Shown: positions 1 through 6,742 of the stretch, piece after piece | Numbering within the stretch: position 1 is the first letter of the stretch | Layout: the number at the start of each line of letters is the position of its first letter | NCBI GenBank assembly: GCA_027490915.1 | Contig: JAIXXG010000090.1 | Span: 1 to 32,251, forward strand | Reading direction: 5' to 3' | Source: Microbacteriaceae bacterium | GTDB lineage: Bacteria > Actinomycetota > Actinomycetes > Actinomycetales > Microbacteriaceae | Length of the DNA: 32,251 nucleotides | The notes under the pieces: model-generated | Database searches by the model: none | What the model saw: only the letters and a program-made list of their open reading frames with translations | What the model was told of the DNA's origin: nothing | Position numbers and translations under genes: made by a program

Positions 1-261
1 ATCGTGCTGGCGCCGGTGAGCATCCTCATCGGAACCGCCTTCGGGTTGCCGATCTCGCAGGTGCGCTCGGTCGCCTTCAGTGGTGCCGCTCGCAACGGTC
101 TGCTCGTGCTGCCGGTCGCCCTCGCCTTCCCCGAAGGGTTCACCGTCGTCGCGCTCGTCGTGGTGCTGGGCATCGCGATCGACGTCGTGGGGCTCGGCAT
201 CTACCGGCTCGTCGTGCCGAGCGTCACCGCCCAGTCGCGCAGCGTGCTCACGCCCGACTGA
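1..261 (+). CDS. C-terminal part of a bile acid:sodium symporter / ACR3-like arsenite permease family protein (5' truncated by window)
   Basis: Only the last 86 codons are present; the frame is open from base 1 and ends at TGA 259-261. The residues form two or three hydrophobic membrane segments. The stretch SGAARNGLLVLPVALAFP resembles the conserved RNxxxxLP region near the end of the bile acid:sodium symporter superfamily, which includes ACR3 arsenite exporters. A short hydrophilic tail follows the last helix. The family call rests on this single conserved region, and the substrate cannot be judged from the fragment. The gene converges with rlmC, leaving 25 bases between the two stop codons. 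Confidence 0.5.
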   Translation: MVLAPVSILIGTAFGLPISQVRSVAFSGAARNGLLVLPVALAFPEGFTVVALVVVLGIAIDVVGLGIYRLVVPSVTAQSRSVLTPD

Positions 262-286
262 GCCCCGCGCCCGCGGGTCGCGGCGC

Positions 287-1447
287 TCAGGCGCGCTCGA
301 GCAGCGTGATGGCCTCGAAGTGGCTCGACTGCGGGAACATGTCGAGCACGCGCGCCCGGGCGACCCGATAGCTCGGCATCGCGGCGAGGTCGCGGGCGAG
401 CGACTCGACGTTGCAGCTGCTGTAGACGACGTGCGCCGGGCCGCGGCGCTCGAGCCACCCGGCGAGCTCGGCTCCGAGCCCGCGGCGGGGCGGGTTGACG
501 ATGACGAGCGCGGGCACCGCATCCGGGGCCGCCGCCAGCGCGAAGGCGGTCGCGTCGGCGGCCATGAAGCTGATGCGGTGCCGATCGCCGTCGGCCGTGA
601 ACAGCGCGTCGCGCGCGAGCTCGGCGCTCGCCACCGCGTCAGCCGAGACCTCGACGCCGAGCACCGCGCGCCCCGAGCCCGACGGCCCGGCGCAGTGCAG
701 CGCGAACCCGCCGACGCCGCAGTAGAGATCCCACACCGAGGCCGGATCGAGCTCGTCGACCCAGTCGCGTGCCTGCCGGTAGAGCGCCGCGGCGATCGCC
801 GTGTTCGTCTGCACGAAGCTCTGCGGCCGCACCTGCAGGGTGACGTCGCCGACGCCCATCGGCAGCACGGCCCGCTCGGTGAGCACGAGCTCGACCTCGC
901 CCTCGAGCACGGCCTTGTGCTCGGGCAGCAGGTTCGCGGTGACGACGGCGAGCGGCGGCAGTGCATGCTGCAGCCACGGCAGGTGCGCGCGGATGCTCGC
1001 CACCGCGCTCTGCGACCGCACGACGTACCGCACCATGAGGGCGCCGTCGCCCGCCTCGGTGACGATCAGGTGCTTGAGCTCGCCGCGGCGGGCCGGAACG
1101 TCGTACGGCTCCAGCCCCATCCGGGTGATCGACGCGATGAGCGCGGGGAAGGCCGCGAGGATGCCCGGCGCGATGATGCCGCAGTGCCGCAGGTCGACGC
1201 CGCGCCCCGCGGCGTCGAGGATGCCGAGGGTGGGGGTGTCGACCGTGCCCCCGACCACCATCTTCGCCTTCGCGCGGAAGCCGCTCTCGGCGCTCGTGAC
1301 CGGCGGCAGCCACGCGATGCCACCCGACGCGAAGGGCTCGAGCAGCGCTCGCGCCCGCGCCTCCTTGCCGGCGACCTGCTCGGCATACGGCTGCCCCATG
1401 AGGGTGCACGATCGGCACGTGCCGGCGTCGAAGTAGTCGCACTGCAT
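287..1447 (-). CDS. rlmC: 23S rRNA (uracil(747)-C(5))-methyltransferase RlmC
   Basis: RlmC uses S-adenosylmethionine to methylate C5 of U747 in 23S rRNA. The 386-residue product begins MQCDYFDAGTCRSC, the N-terminal Cys cluster (Cx7CxxC) that binds an iron-sulfur centre in this family and aligns with the start of E. coli RlmC. Other family blocks are GFRAKAKMVVGG, the SAM-binding VWDLYCGVGGFALHCA, VIVNPPRRGLG, and VVYSSCNVES carrying the catalytic Cys (about C345). The frame stays open another 54 codons upstream, but that extension has no family similarity and would run into ispE. The ATG at 1447 is therefore chosen. A TACGCT hexamer (1457-1462) lies nine bases before it. The gene is divergent from ispE. 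Confidence 0.93.
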   Translation of the reverse strand: MQCDYFDAGTCRSCTLMGQPYAEQVAGKEARARALLEPFASGGIAWLPPVTSAESGFRAKAKMVVGGTVDTPTLGILDAAGRGVDLRHCGIIAPGILAAFPALIASITRMGLEPYDVPARRGELKHLIVTEAGDGALMVRYVVRSQSAVASIRAHLPWLQHALPPLAVVTANLLPEHKAVLEGEVELVLTERAVLPMGVGDVTLQVRPQSFVQTNTAIAAALYRQARDWVDELDPASVWDLYCGVGGFALHCAGPSGSGRAVLGVEVSADAVASAELARDALFTADGDRHRISFMAADATAFALAAAPDAVPALVIVNPPRRGLGAELAGWLERRGPAHVVYSSCNVESLARDLAAMPSYRVARARVLDMFPQSSHFEAITLLERA

Positions 1448-1456
1448 GGTGCCTTC

Positions 1457-1462
1457 AGCGTA
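1457..1462 (-). promoter_or_regulatory. Putative -10 hexamer of rlmC
   Basis: TACGCT on the minus strand, nine bases before the rlmC ATG. It would give a leader of only two or three bases. The intervening GAAGG could alternatively serve as a ribosome binding site. Confidence 0.45.
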
Positions 1463-1487
1463 GAGCGCGCGCCCGGCCGCACTCCCA

Positions 1488-1493
1488 TAGGGT
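1488..1493 (+). promoter_or_regulatory. Putative -10 hexamer of a leaderless ispE transcript
   Basis: TAGGGT ends exactly six bases before the ATG at 1500, the spacing expected when transcription starts on the A of the start codon. The GGAG in between is only two bases from ATG 1500 but eight bases from a second in-frame ATG at 1506, so both starts are possible. Confidence 0.55.
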
Positions 1494-1499
1494 GGAGCC

Positions 1500-2435
1500 A
1501 TGAGCATGGGGGCGACCGACCGCGTGGTGCATGTTCGGGCGCCGGGCAAGATCAACGTCTTCATGAAGGTGGGCGCGCTGCTCGACGACGGGTACCACGA
1601 CGTCGCCACCGCGTACCAGGCGATCTCGCTCTTCGAGGAGGTCTACGCCCGACCCGCGGATGACTTCTCGGTGCGCTTCAGCGGCCCGATCGACACGAGC
1701 GGTCTGGCGACCGACGGCTCGAACCTCGCCATCAAGGCGGCCCGCCTGCTGGCGCGCGTCGCCGACTACCGCGGGGGCGTGGCCCTCGAGATCGAGAAGC
1801 ACGTGCCGATCGCGGGCGGCATGGGGGGCGGCTCGGCCGATGCGGCTGCGACGCTCGTCGCGTGCGACCACCTGTGGGGCACGGGGCTCAGCCGCGACGA
1901 GCTGCACGACCTCGCCGCCGAGCTCGGGGCCGATGTGCCCTTCGCGCTCATGGGCGGCACGGCCGTCGGCACCGGACGCGGCGATCAGCTGTCGCCCGCG
2001 CTCGCGCAGGGAACCTTCCACTGGGTGCTCGCCCTCGCCGACGTCGGCCTGAGCACGCCCGAGGTGTACGCCGAGCTCGATCGGCACCGCGAGCGGCACG
2101 TGCACGACATCGCGCCGCCCGTCGAGCAGCCGACCGTCGACATCGAGGTGCTGCAGGCGCTGCGCGCGGGCGACCCACACCAGCTTGCCGAGTACCTGTA
2201 CAACGACCTCCAGGCCCCCGCGCTGCATCTCGAGCCGAGCCTCGCCGCGACGCTCGAGACGGGCGAGCTGCAGGGTGCGCTCGCCGGCATCGTCAGCGGG
2301 TCGGGCCCGACGGTCGCCTTCCTGGCGGCCGATCAGGATGCGGCGCTCGAGCTGCAGGTCGCGCTCAGCGCCTCGCGCCTCACGGTGCTGCGGGCGACGG
2401 GTCCGGTTCACGGCGCACGGGTCGTCGCGGGCTGA
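1500..2435 (+). CDS. ispE: 4-diphosphocytidyl-2-C-methyl-D-erythritol kinase (IspE)
   Basis: IspE is the cytoplasmic kinase that phosphorylates CDP-methylerythritol in the MEP pathway to isopentenyl diphosphate. The 311-residue product has the GHMP-kinase layout: APGKIN near residue 14 with the conserved Lys, the glycine-rich ATP loop [14 protein letters not shown] near residue 103, [20 protein letters not shown] in the centre, and a C-terminal [13 protein letters not shown] block. Length is normal for the family. The start is 1500 if the gene is leaderless or 1506 if the GGAG is used as a ribosome binding site. The last 56 bases overlap the convergent lspA, so the two 3' ends share coding sequence on opposite strands. 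Confidence 0.95.
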   Translation: MSMGATDRVVHVRAPGKINVFMKVGALLDDGYHDVATAYQAISLFEEVYARPADDFSVRFSGPIDTSGLATDGSNLAIKAARLLARVADYRGGVALEIEKHVPIAGGMGGGSADAAATLVACDHLWGTGLSRDELHDLAAELGADVPFALMGGTAVGTGRGDQLSPALAQGTFHWVLALADVGLSTPEVYAELDRHRERHVHDIAPPVEQPTVDIEVLQALRAGDPHQLAEYLYNDLQAPALHLEPSLAATLETGELQGALAGIVSGSGPTVAFLAADQDAALELQVALSASRLTVLRATGPVHGARVVAG

Positions 2436-2985
2436 CGCCGAGAAGGCTCAGCAGCACGATCGCGATGGCGCCGCCCACGAGGGCGATGTCGGCGACGTTG
2501 CCGACGAAGAAGCCGAAGTAGTCGATGAAGTCGACGATCTCGCCGCGCGCGAAGCCGGGCTCGCGGAACAGGCGGTCGCCGAGGTGGCTGATCGCCCCGC
2601 CGAGCAGCGCGCCCGCGGCGAGGGCCCAGCGCACGCTCGAGATGCGGGCGACGAAGATCGAGATGCCGACGACCGCGAGAGCGGCGACGAGGGTGAGGAT
2701 CCACGTGTAGTCACCGCCGATGCCGAACGCCGCACCCGGGTTGTAGACGAGCCGCCACTGGATCCACTCGCCGATCACCGGCACGGGCTCGTACGGCACG
2801 AGCGTCGCCTCGGCCCAGAACTTCGTGCCCTGGTCGATCACGATGATGCCCGCGGCCCACAGGAGCGTCCAGGGCAGCACGCGGCGGATGGGCAGCGTCT
2901 CGATCGGCTCGGCCGCGGCCTCCGCATCCGTCGCGGTCGGGTTCTGGTCGGCGGGCTCGCGCTCGGGCGCTGCGGCGTCGGTCAT
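2380..2985 (-). CDS. lspA: Lipoprotein signal peptidase (LspA, signal peptidase II)
   Basis: LspA is the membrane aspartyl peptidase that removes signal peptides from diacylglyceryl-prolipoproteins. The 201-residue product has about 35 cytoplasmic residues, then four predicted membrane helices. Family motifs seen are [29 protein letters not shown] with one catalytic Asp (about D137), and [11 protein letters not shown] with the second (about D166). The usual GN in the first catalytic box is replaced by SH. An ATG at 2994 is also in frame, but its T belongs to a CAGAAT hexamer lying seven bases before ATG 2985, so 2985 is preferred. The 3' end overlaps ispE by 56 bases. It is divergent from the ABC-F gene, with 56 bases between the starts. 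Confidence 0.92.
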   Translation of the reverse strand: MTDAAAPEREPADQNPTATDAEAAAEPIETLPIRRVLPWTLLWAAGIIVIDQGTKFWAEATLVPYEPVPVIGEWIQWRLVYNPGAAFGIGGDYTWILTLVAALAVVGISIFVARISSVRWALAAGALLGGAISHLGDRLFREPGFARGEIVDFIDYFGFFVGNVADIALVGGAIAIVLLSLLGVSPRRPVRREPDPSPAAP

Positions 2986-2992
2986 GCCCTCC

Positions 2993-2998
2993 ATTCTG
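2993..2998 (-). promoter_or_regulatory. Putative -10 hexamer of leaderless lspA
   Basis: CAGAAT on the minus strand, seven bases before ATG 2985. The combination CAGAAT-GGA recurs at 8295 (glmU) and 6697 (upstream of sdaA). Confidence 0.5.
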
Positions 2999-3027
2999 CC
3001 GGGTCGGGGGCGCTCAGCCGCGCGCCG

Positions 3028-3033
3028 TAGGCT
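3028..3033 (+). promoter_or_regulatory. Putative -10 hexamer of the ABC-F gene
   Basis: TAGGCT eight bases before ATG 3042, with no ribosome binding site in between. It fits a leaderless or two-base-leader transcript. Confidence 0.5.
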
Positions 3034-3041
3034 GGACGCCG

Positions 3042-4889
3042 ATGGCCCACCTGCTGGGAGCCGAGCAGCTCCGCGTCGAATACCCCACCCGCGTCGTGCT
3101 CGACGGGGTGACGATCGGCATCGGCGACGGCGATCGCATCGGCGTCGTGGGGCGCAACGGCGACGGCAAGTCGACCCTGCTGCGCATCCTCGCCGGCAAG
3201 CAGCAGCCCGATGCCGGCCGCGTCACCCGCCGCAGCGGCATCACGCTCGGCATGCTCGACCAGGCCGACGAGCTGGCCACCGGGCGCACGGTGCTCGAGA
3301 CCGTCGTGGGCGATCGGCCCGAGCACGAGTGGGCCGGCGATCGCAACGTGCGGGATGTTCTCGCCGGGCTCATCGCGGACATCCCGGGCCACACGCTCGT
3401 CGACGACCTGTCGGGCGGTCAGCGCCGCCGCGTCGCCCTCGCCGCGCTGCTCAGCCGCGAGTGGGACATCGTGGTGCTCGATGAGCCCACCAACCATCTC
3501 GACATCGGCGGGGTCGCCTGGCTCGCCGAGCACCTCAAGCGGCGCTGGCCGGCCGGGCAGGGCGCCCTGCTCGTCGTCACCCACGACCGCTGGTTTCTCG
3601 ACGAGGTGAGCCTCGACACGTGGGAGGTGCACGACCGCATCGTCGAGCCCTTCGAGGGCGGCTACGCGGCCTACGTGCTGCAGCGCATGGAGCGCGACCG
3701 TCAGGCCGCGACGGTCGAGGCCAAGCGCCAGAACCTCATGAAGAAAGAGCTCGCCTGGCTGCGCCGCGGCGCGCCGGCGCGCACCTCGAAGCCGAAGTTC
3801 CGCATCGAGGCGGCGAACGCGCTCATCGCCGACGTGCCGCCGCTGCGCGACACCGTCGAGCTGACCCAGCTCGCCACCTCGCGGCTCGGCAAAGACGTCA
3901 TCGACCTGCTCGACGCCTCGGTGTCGTACGGCGACCGGGCGGTGCTGCACGGCATCGAGTGGCGCATCGCACCGGGGGAGCGCACGGGCATTCTCGGCGT
4001 CAACGGCGCCGGCAAGTCCACGCTGCTGAAGCTCATCGACGGATCGCTCGAGCCGACGAGCGGGCGGGTCAAGCGCGGAAAGACCGTCGTCGTCGCGACC
4101 CTCGACCAGCAGCTGGCCGACCTGCGCGCCGTCGAGAACGAGCGCGTGAGCGCCCTCGTCGCCGGCAAGCGGGCGAGTTACGTGGCGGGCGGCAAAGAGC
4201 TCACGCCCGGGCAGCTGCTCGAACGGCTCGGCTTCACGTCGGCGCAGCTGTCGACCCCGGTGCGCGACCTGAGCGGTGGGCAGAAGCGCCGCCTGCAGCT
4301 GCTGCTGATCCTGCTCGACGAGCCGAACGTGCTCATCATGGACGAGCCCACCAACGACATGGACACCGACATGCTCGCCGCAATCGAAGACCTGCTCGAC
4401 TCGTGGCCGGGCACCCTCATCGTGGTCTCGCACGACCGCTACCTGCTCGAGCGCGTCACCGATCAGCAGTACGCCGTGCTGCCCGGGCCCGACGGTGTCG
4501 GCCGCCTGCGGCACCTGCCCGGCGGGGTCGACGAGTACCTGCGGCTCGCGGCGACCGCGGCCGGGCCGGCGTCGGGCGCGGGCAAGGCGACCGTCGCCAC
4601 CGTGACGGGCGCGAGCGCCGCATCCGTGCCATCGACGGCCGCCGCGTCGACCGCTGCGTCGGCCCTCACCGGGGCCGAGCGCCGCGCCGCAGAGAAGGAG
4701 CTCGCGAGCATCGAGCGCCGCATCGAGAAGCTGACGGCGCAGACGGATGCCCTGCACGTGCTGCTCGCCGAGCACGACATGAGCGACTACGAGGGCCTCG
4801 CCGCGCGCAATGCCGAGCTGCAGGCCGTGCAGGCCGAGGTCGAGCAGCTGGAGCAGCGCTGGCTCGAGCTGGGCGAGCTGCTCGGCTAG
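3042..4889 (+). CDS. ABC-F family ATPase, Uup-like
   Basis: A 615-residue soluble protein with two tandem ABC nucleotide-binding domains and no membrane segments, the hallmark of the ABC-F family that acts on ribosomes or DNA. Domain 1 has Walker A GRNGDGKST (Lys about 43), signature LSGGQRRR near 123 and Walker B VVLDEPTNHLD near 147. Domain 2 has Walker A GVNGAGKST near 319, LSGGQKRR near 410 and IMDEPTNDMDTD near 431. The DEPTNDMD form and a charged C-terminal coiled coil (about 548-612), after an Ala/Thr/Ser-rich linker, point to the Uup branch rather than EttA. The first Walker A has Asp where most ABC proteins have Ala or Ser. Whether it gives antibiotic protection or acts in ribosome or DNA maintenance cannot be told from sequence. 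Confidence 0.88.
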   Translation: MAHLLGAEQLRVEYPTRVVLDGVTIGIGDGDRIGVVGRNGDGKSTLLRILAGKQQPDAGRVTRRSGITLGMLDQADELATGRTVLETVVGDRPEHEWAGDRNVRDVLAGLIADIPGHTLVDDLSGGQRRRVALAALLSREWDIVVLDEPTNHLDIGGVAWLAEHLKRRWPAGQGALLVVTHDRWFLDEVSLDTWEVHDRIVEPFEGGYAAYVLQRMERDRQAATVEAKRQNLMKKELAWLRRGAPARTSKPKFRIEAANALIADVPPLRDTVELTQLATSRLGKDVIDLLDASVSYGDRAVLHGIEWRIAPGERTGILGVNGAGKSTLLKLIDGSLEPTSGRVKRGKTVVVATLDQQLADLRAVENERVSALVAGKRASYVAGGKELTPGQLLERLGFTSAQLSTPVRDLSGGQKRRLQLLLILLDEPNVLIMDEPTNDMDTDMLAAIEDLLDSWPGTLIVVSHDRYLLERVTDQQYAVLPGPDGVGRLRHLPGGVDEYLRLAATAAGPASGAGKATVATVTGASAASVPSTAAASTAASALTGAERRAAEKELASIERRIEKLTAQTDALHVLLAEHDMSDYEGLAARNAELQAVQAEVEQLEQRWLELGELLG

Positions 4890-4904
4890 CCCGCGGCGGA
4901 GTGC

Positions 4905-4921
4905 GCGGCGGAGCGCGCCGC
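4905..4921. terminator. Possible bidirectional hairpin between convergent genes
   Basis: GCGGCG (4905-4910) and CGCCGC (4916-4921) can pair around a five-base loop in the 53 bases between the ABC-F stop and the stop of the minus-strand gene. There is no T-run and the stem is short. Confidence 0.3.
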
Positions 4922-4942
4922 AGCTGCGCGAGCGGGTGCTGC

Positions 4943-5374
4943 CTACTTCGTCTGCCCCATCAGCAGATCGAGCCGGTACCCGTGCTTGGTCTGCACGACC
5001 GCGACCGGGATGCGCGGCTTCGCGCCGCGCCCGTCGAGGCGCCGCACCGCCTCGTCGTAGAGGCTCTCGAGACCGCGCGGCACGACCCCGACCACGCCGC
5101 TGACGCGCTTGCCCGAGAAGACGCGCACCTCGATCGGGGCGTCGACGCGCTCCTGATCGAGCGTGCGGGCGGGCGTCGCGGTCGAGAGCACCTCGGGGTC
5201 CTCCCCCGCGAGAGCCGCGAGCTCGTCCTGGTGCGGGTCGCTGTTCGCGAGCCGGATGGTGACCTTCTTGTTCTTCGGCACGAGCACGCCGACGTAGTCG
5301 TCGAACGATCCCGAACCGCGGTCGGTCTTCGGAAGGCTCTCGTCGCCGGGGCCCGACTTCTTCCAGAACGCCAT
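4943..5374 (-). CDS. Hypothetical protein, 143 aa
   Basis: No family recognised. The product starts MAFWKKSGPGDE and is soluble, with no signal peptide or membrane helix. The first 30 residues are polar and Gly/Ser-rich. The remainder (VGVLVPKNKKVTIRL, PIEVRVFSGKRVSGVVGVVPRGLESLYDEAVRRL, IPVAVVQTKHGYRLDLLMGQ) alternates strand-like and helix-like segments, suggesting a small alpha/beta fold. The start is supported by a TAGCAT hexamer six bases upstream. It is divergent from the membrane protein at 5412, with only 37 bases between the starts, so the two -10 regions are almost back to back. Coding is supported by codon bias and by this promoter placement. Confidence 0.7.
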   Translation of the reverse strand: MAFWKKSGPGDESLPKTDRGSGSFDDYVGVLVPKNKKVTIRLANSDPHQDELAALAGEDPEVLSTATPARTLDQERVDAPIEVRVFSGKRVSGVVGVVPRGLESLYDEAVRRLDGRGAKPRIPVAVVQTKHGYRLDLLMGQTK

Positions 5375-5380
5375 GCGTCG

Positions 5381-5386
5381 ATGCTA
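5381..5386 (-). promoter_or_regulatory. Putative -10 hexamer, leaderless 143-aa gene
   Basis: TAGCAT on the minus strand, exactly six bases before ATG 5374. Confidence 0.55.
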
Positions 5387-5399
5387 GTCGGGCCGCACC

Positions 5400-5405
5400 T
5401 ACCAT
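5400..5405 (+). promoter_or_regulatory. Putative -10 hexamer, leaderless 131-aa gene
   Basis: TACCAT exactly six bases before GTG 5412. It faces the minus-strand TAGCAT at 5381-5386 across 13 bases. Confidence 0.5.
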
Positions 5406-5411
5406 TGAGGG

Positions 5412-5807
5412 GTGAACCCTCTCGACGCCATCGCCATCGCGGCGGAGGTGTTCGCCTGGCTCACGCTGCCGATCGGCATCGTGCTGCTCTCGGTCGGGCT
5501 CGCCCGCCGATCCTGGTCGCGGCGCTATGCGAGCACGAAGGCCGTCGTCGCCGCCGTGCACGACCACGAGGTCACCCTGCGCTGGTTCGGCGACGGGGGA
5601 GCGGTGCACGAGATGCGGGCCGAGCCCAGCGCGCAGGCCGCGACCGTGGGGGACGCCCGGACGGTGTGGGTGCATCCCAGCCGCCCCGACGAGGCGCGCA
5701 TCGACGATCCTGCGCACGACGGTCGCATCCTCACCACCCTGGGGTGGATCCTCACCGCGACCGGCGCGATCGCCGTGGTGCTCTCGACCGTGATGCCGCT
5801 GCTCTAG
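5412..5807 (+). CDS. Small membrane protein, DUF3592-like
   Basis: The 131-residue product has a membrane helix at about residues 9-29 (FAWLTLPIGIVLLSVGLA), a soluble beta-rich domain of about 75 residues (AVVAAVHDHEVTLRWF, HEMRAEPS, ARTVWVHPSRPDEARI), and a second membrane helix at about 106-128 near the C-terminus. Helix, small beta domain carrying a V-x-V-x-P-x-x-P-like motif, then helix is the plan of DUF3592-type proteins; this is a resemblance, not a proven membership. GTG 5412 is chosen because a TACCAT hexamer is spaced for leaderless initiation. The gene converges with the MarR gene, with 19 bases between stops. Confidence 0.7.
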   Translation: MNPLDAIAIAAEVFAWLTLPIGIVLLSVGLARRSWSRRYASTKAVVAAVHDHEVTLRWFGDGGAVHEMRAEPSAQAATVGDARTVWVHPSRPDEARIDDPAHDGRILTTLGWILTATGAIAVVLSTVMPLL

Positions 5808-5826
5808 CGAGCGGGTCGCGCGGTCG

Positions 5827-6336
5827 CTACAGCTCGGCCGCCTCGTCGTCGAAGTCGGCGCTCAGCGTGCGCAGCAGCCCGGCCAGGCGCTCCTGGTCGG
5901 CGCGGCTCAGCCGGCGCAGCAGTGCGGCCTCGCCCACCATCAGCTGGTCGATGGCTCGGTCGACGCGGCGGCGCCCCTCGTCGCTCATGCGCACGCGGAT
6001 GCTGCGGCCATCGTTCGGGTCGGTGCGCCGCTCGACCAGGCCGCGGGTCGCGAGCCGGTCGATGCGGTTGGTCATGGTGCCGCTCGACACGAGCGTCTGC
6101 TGCAGCAGGGCCTTCGGGCTCAGCTCGTACGGATCACCGGCGCGCCGCAGGGCGGAGAGCACGTCGAACTCCCACGGCTCGAGCTCGCTCGCGGCGAAGG
6201 CCTGCTTGCGCGCCAGGTCGAGGTGCCGCGCCAGCCGGCTCACCCGCGACAGCACCTGCAGCGGCTCGACGTCGAGCTCGGGCCGCTCGCGGCGCCACGC
6301 CTCGACGATGCGGTCGACTTCGTCGCGGGCGGTCAT
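5827..6336 (-). CDS. MarR family transcriptional regulator
   Basis: A 169-residue winged helix-turn-helix protein of the MarR family, which act as dimers on palindromic operators, often responding to phenolic or oxidant ligands. A helical N-terminus is followed by the recognition region WEFDVLSALRRAGDPYELSPKALLQQTLVSSGTMTNRIDRL, then the wing RGLVERRTDPNDGRSIRVRMSDEGRRRVD, which carries the typical D-x-R-D/S wing pattern. A C-terminal dimerisation helix pair contains LLRRLSRADQERLAGLLRTL. The start at 6336 is favoured because GATAAT (6343-6348) lies six bases before it. The target gene is unknown; tRNA-Gln lies on the other side and is an unlikely target. No palindrome is obvious in the 136-base upstream gap. 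Confidence 0.88.
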   Translation of the reverse strand: MTARDEVDRIVEAWRRERPELDVEPLQVLSRVSRLARHLDLARKQAFAASELEPWEFDVLSALRRAGDPYELSPKALLQQTLVSSGTMTNRIDRLATRGLVERRTDPNDGRSIRVRMSDEGRRRVDRAIDQLMVGEAALLRRLSRADQERLAGLLRTLSADFDDEAAEL

Positions 6337-6342
6337 CTGCTC

Positions 6343-6348
6343 ATTATC
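6343..6348 (-). promoter_or_regulatory. Putative -10 hexamer, leaderless marR-type gene
   Basis: GATAAT on the minus strand, exactly six bases before ATG 6336. Confidence 0.5.
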
Positions 6349-6443
6349 CCGCGCTGGGTGCCGCGGCCCGTCCCGGCCCTCCTCCGCCCCGCCGCTGCGC
6401 CGGATGCCCGCCCGCTGCTCGGGAGCACCCCGCCCTGCTCTGG

Positions 6444-6449
6444 CAGACT
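6444..6449 (+). promoter_or_regulatory. Possible -10 hexamer of the tRNA-Gln gene
   Basis: CAGACT, 23 bases before the mature tRNA 5' end, is placed to give a short 5' leader. It is a match by position and composition only. Confidence 0.3.
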
Positions 6450-6472
6450 GGGAGGGCGTGCCCGGCACGCGT

Positions 6473-6544
6473 TCCGCTTTGGTGTAACGGCAGCACGACA
6501 GCCTTTGGAGCTGTGAGGTCCAGGTTCGAATCCTGGAGGCGGAG
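6473..6544 (+). tRNA. tRNA-Gln (anticodon UUG)
   Basis: A complete 72-base cloverleaf. The acceptor stem 6473-6479 pairs with 6537-6543, with one G-U pair. A D-arm with GTAACGGCAGCAC follows. The anticodon stem ACAGC (6498-6502) pairs with GCTGT (6510-6514), and the loop CTTTGGA carries anticodon TTG at 6505-6507. The T-arm is CCAGG-TTCGAAT-CCTGG (6520-6536) and the discriminator is G6544. CCA is not encoded. UUG reads CAA glutamine codons and can wobble to CAG. As known for actinobacteria, Gln-tRNA may be charged via Glu-tRNA amidation. Confidence 0.96.
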
Positions 6545-6696
6545 CGGCCCTCTCTCTCGTTCCAGATGCGATTCCCCGTTTGTGGCAAGAGGCGTGAAAC
6601 CTTTCGCCACTCATGACAGAAACGGCACCACTCGCAGCGCCGTCGACCCGCGCCAACGCGCACGCCCGAGATCGTGCGGCCGCGAACGACCTGCGC

Positions 6697-6702
6697 CAGA
6701 AT
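6697..6702 (+). promoter_or_regulatory. Putative -10 hexamer of sdaA
   Basis: CAGAAT-GGACGC, the same 12-base string that precedes the glmU start at 8295. Here it lies about 40 bases before GTG 6743, so this transcript would have a short leader containing AAGGAG. Confidence 0.45.
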
Positions 6703-6742
6703 GGACGCAGCGGTGCAACGTCGCCCGCGCCAAGGAGCCATT

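Noticed and set aside
80-1663. A 527-codon open frame on the plus strand across rlmC
   Set aside because: It is antisense to a clear RlmC and gives an Arg/Pro/Ala-rich, low-complexity translation; such frames arise from high GC.
2982-5717. A 911-codon minus-strand frame across the ABC-F gene
   Set aside because: Antisense artefact: the ABC-F motifs are intact on the plus strand and this frame has none.
6473-6742. tRNA-Gln as an integration site for a mobile island
   Set aside because: No integrase gene and no repeat of the tRNA 3' end were noticed elsewhere in the window.
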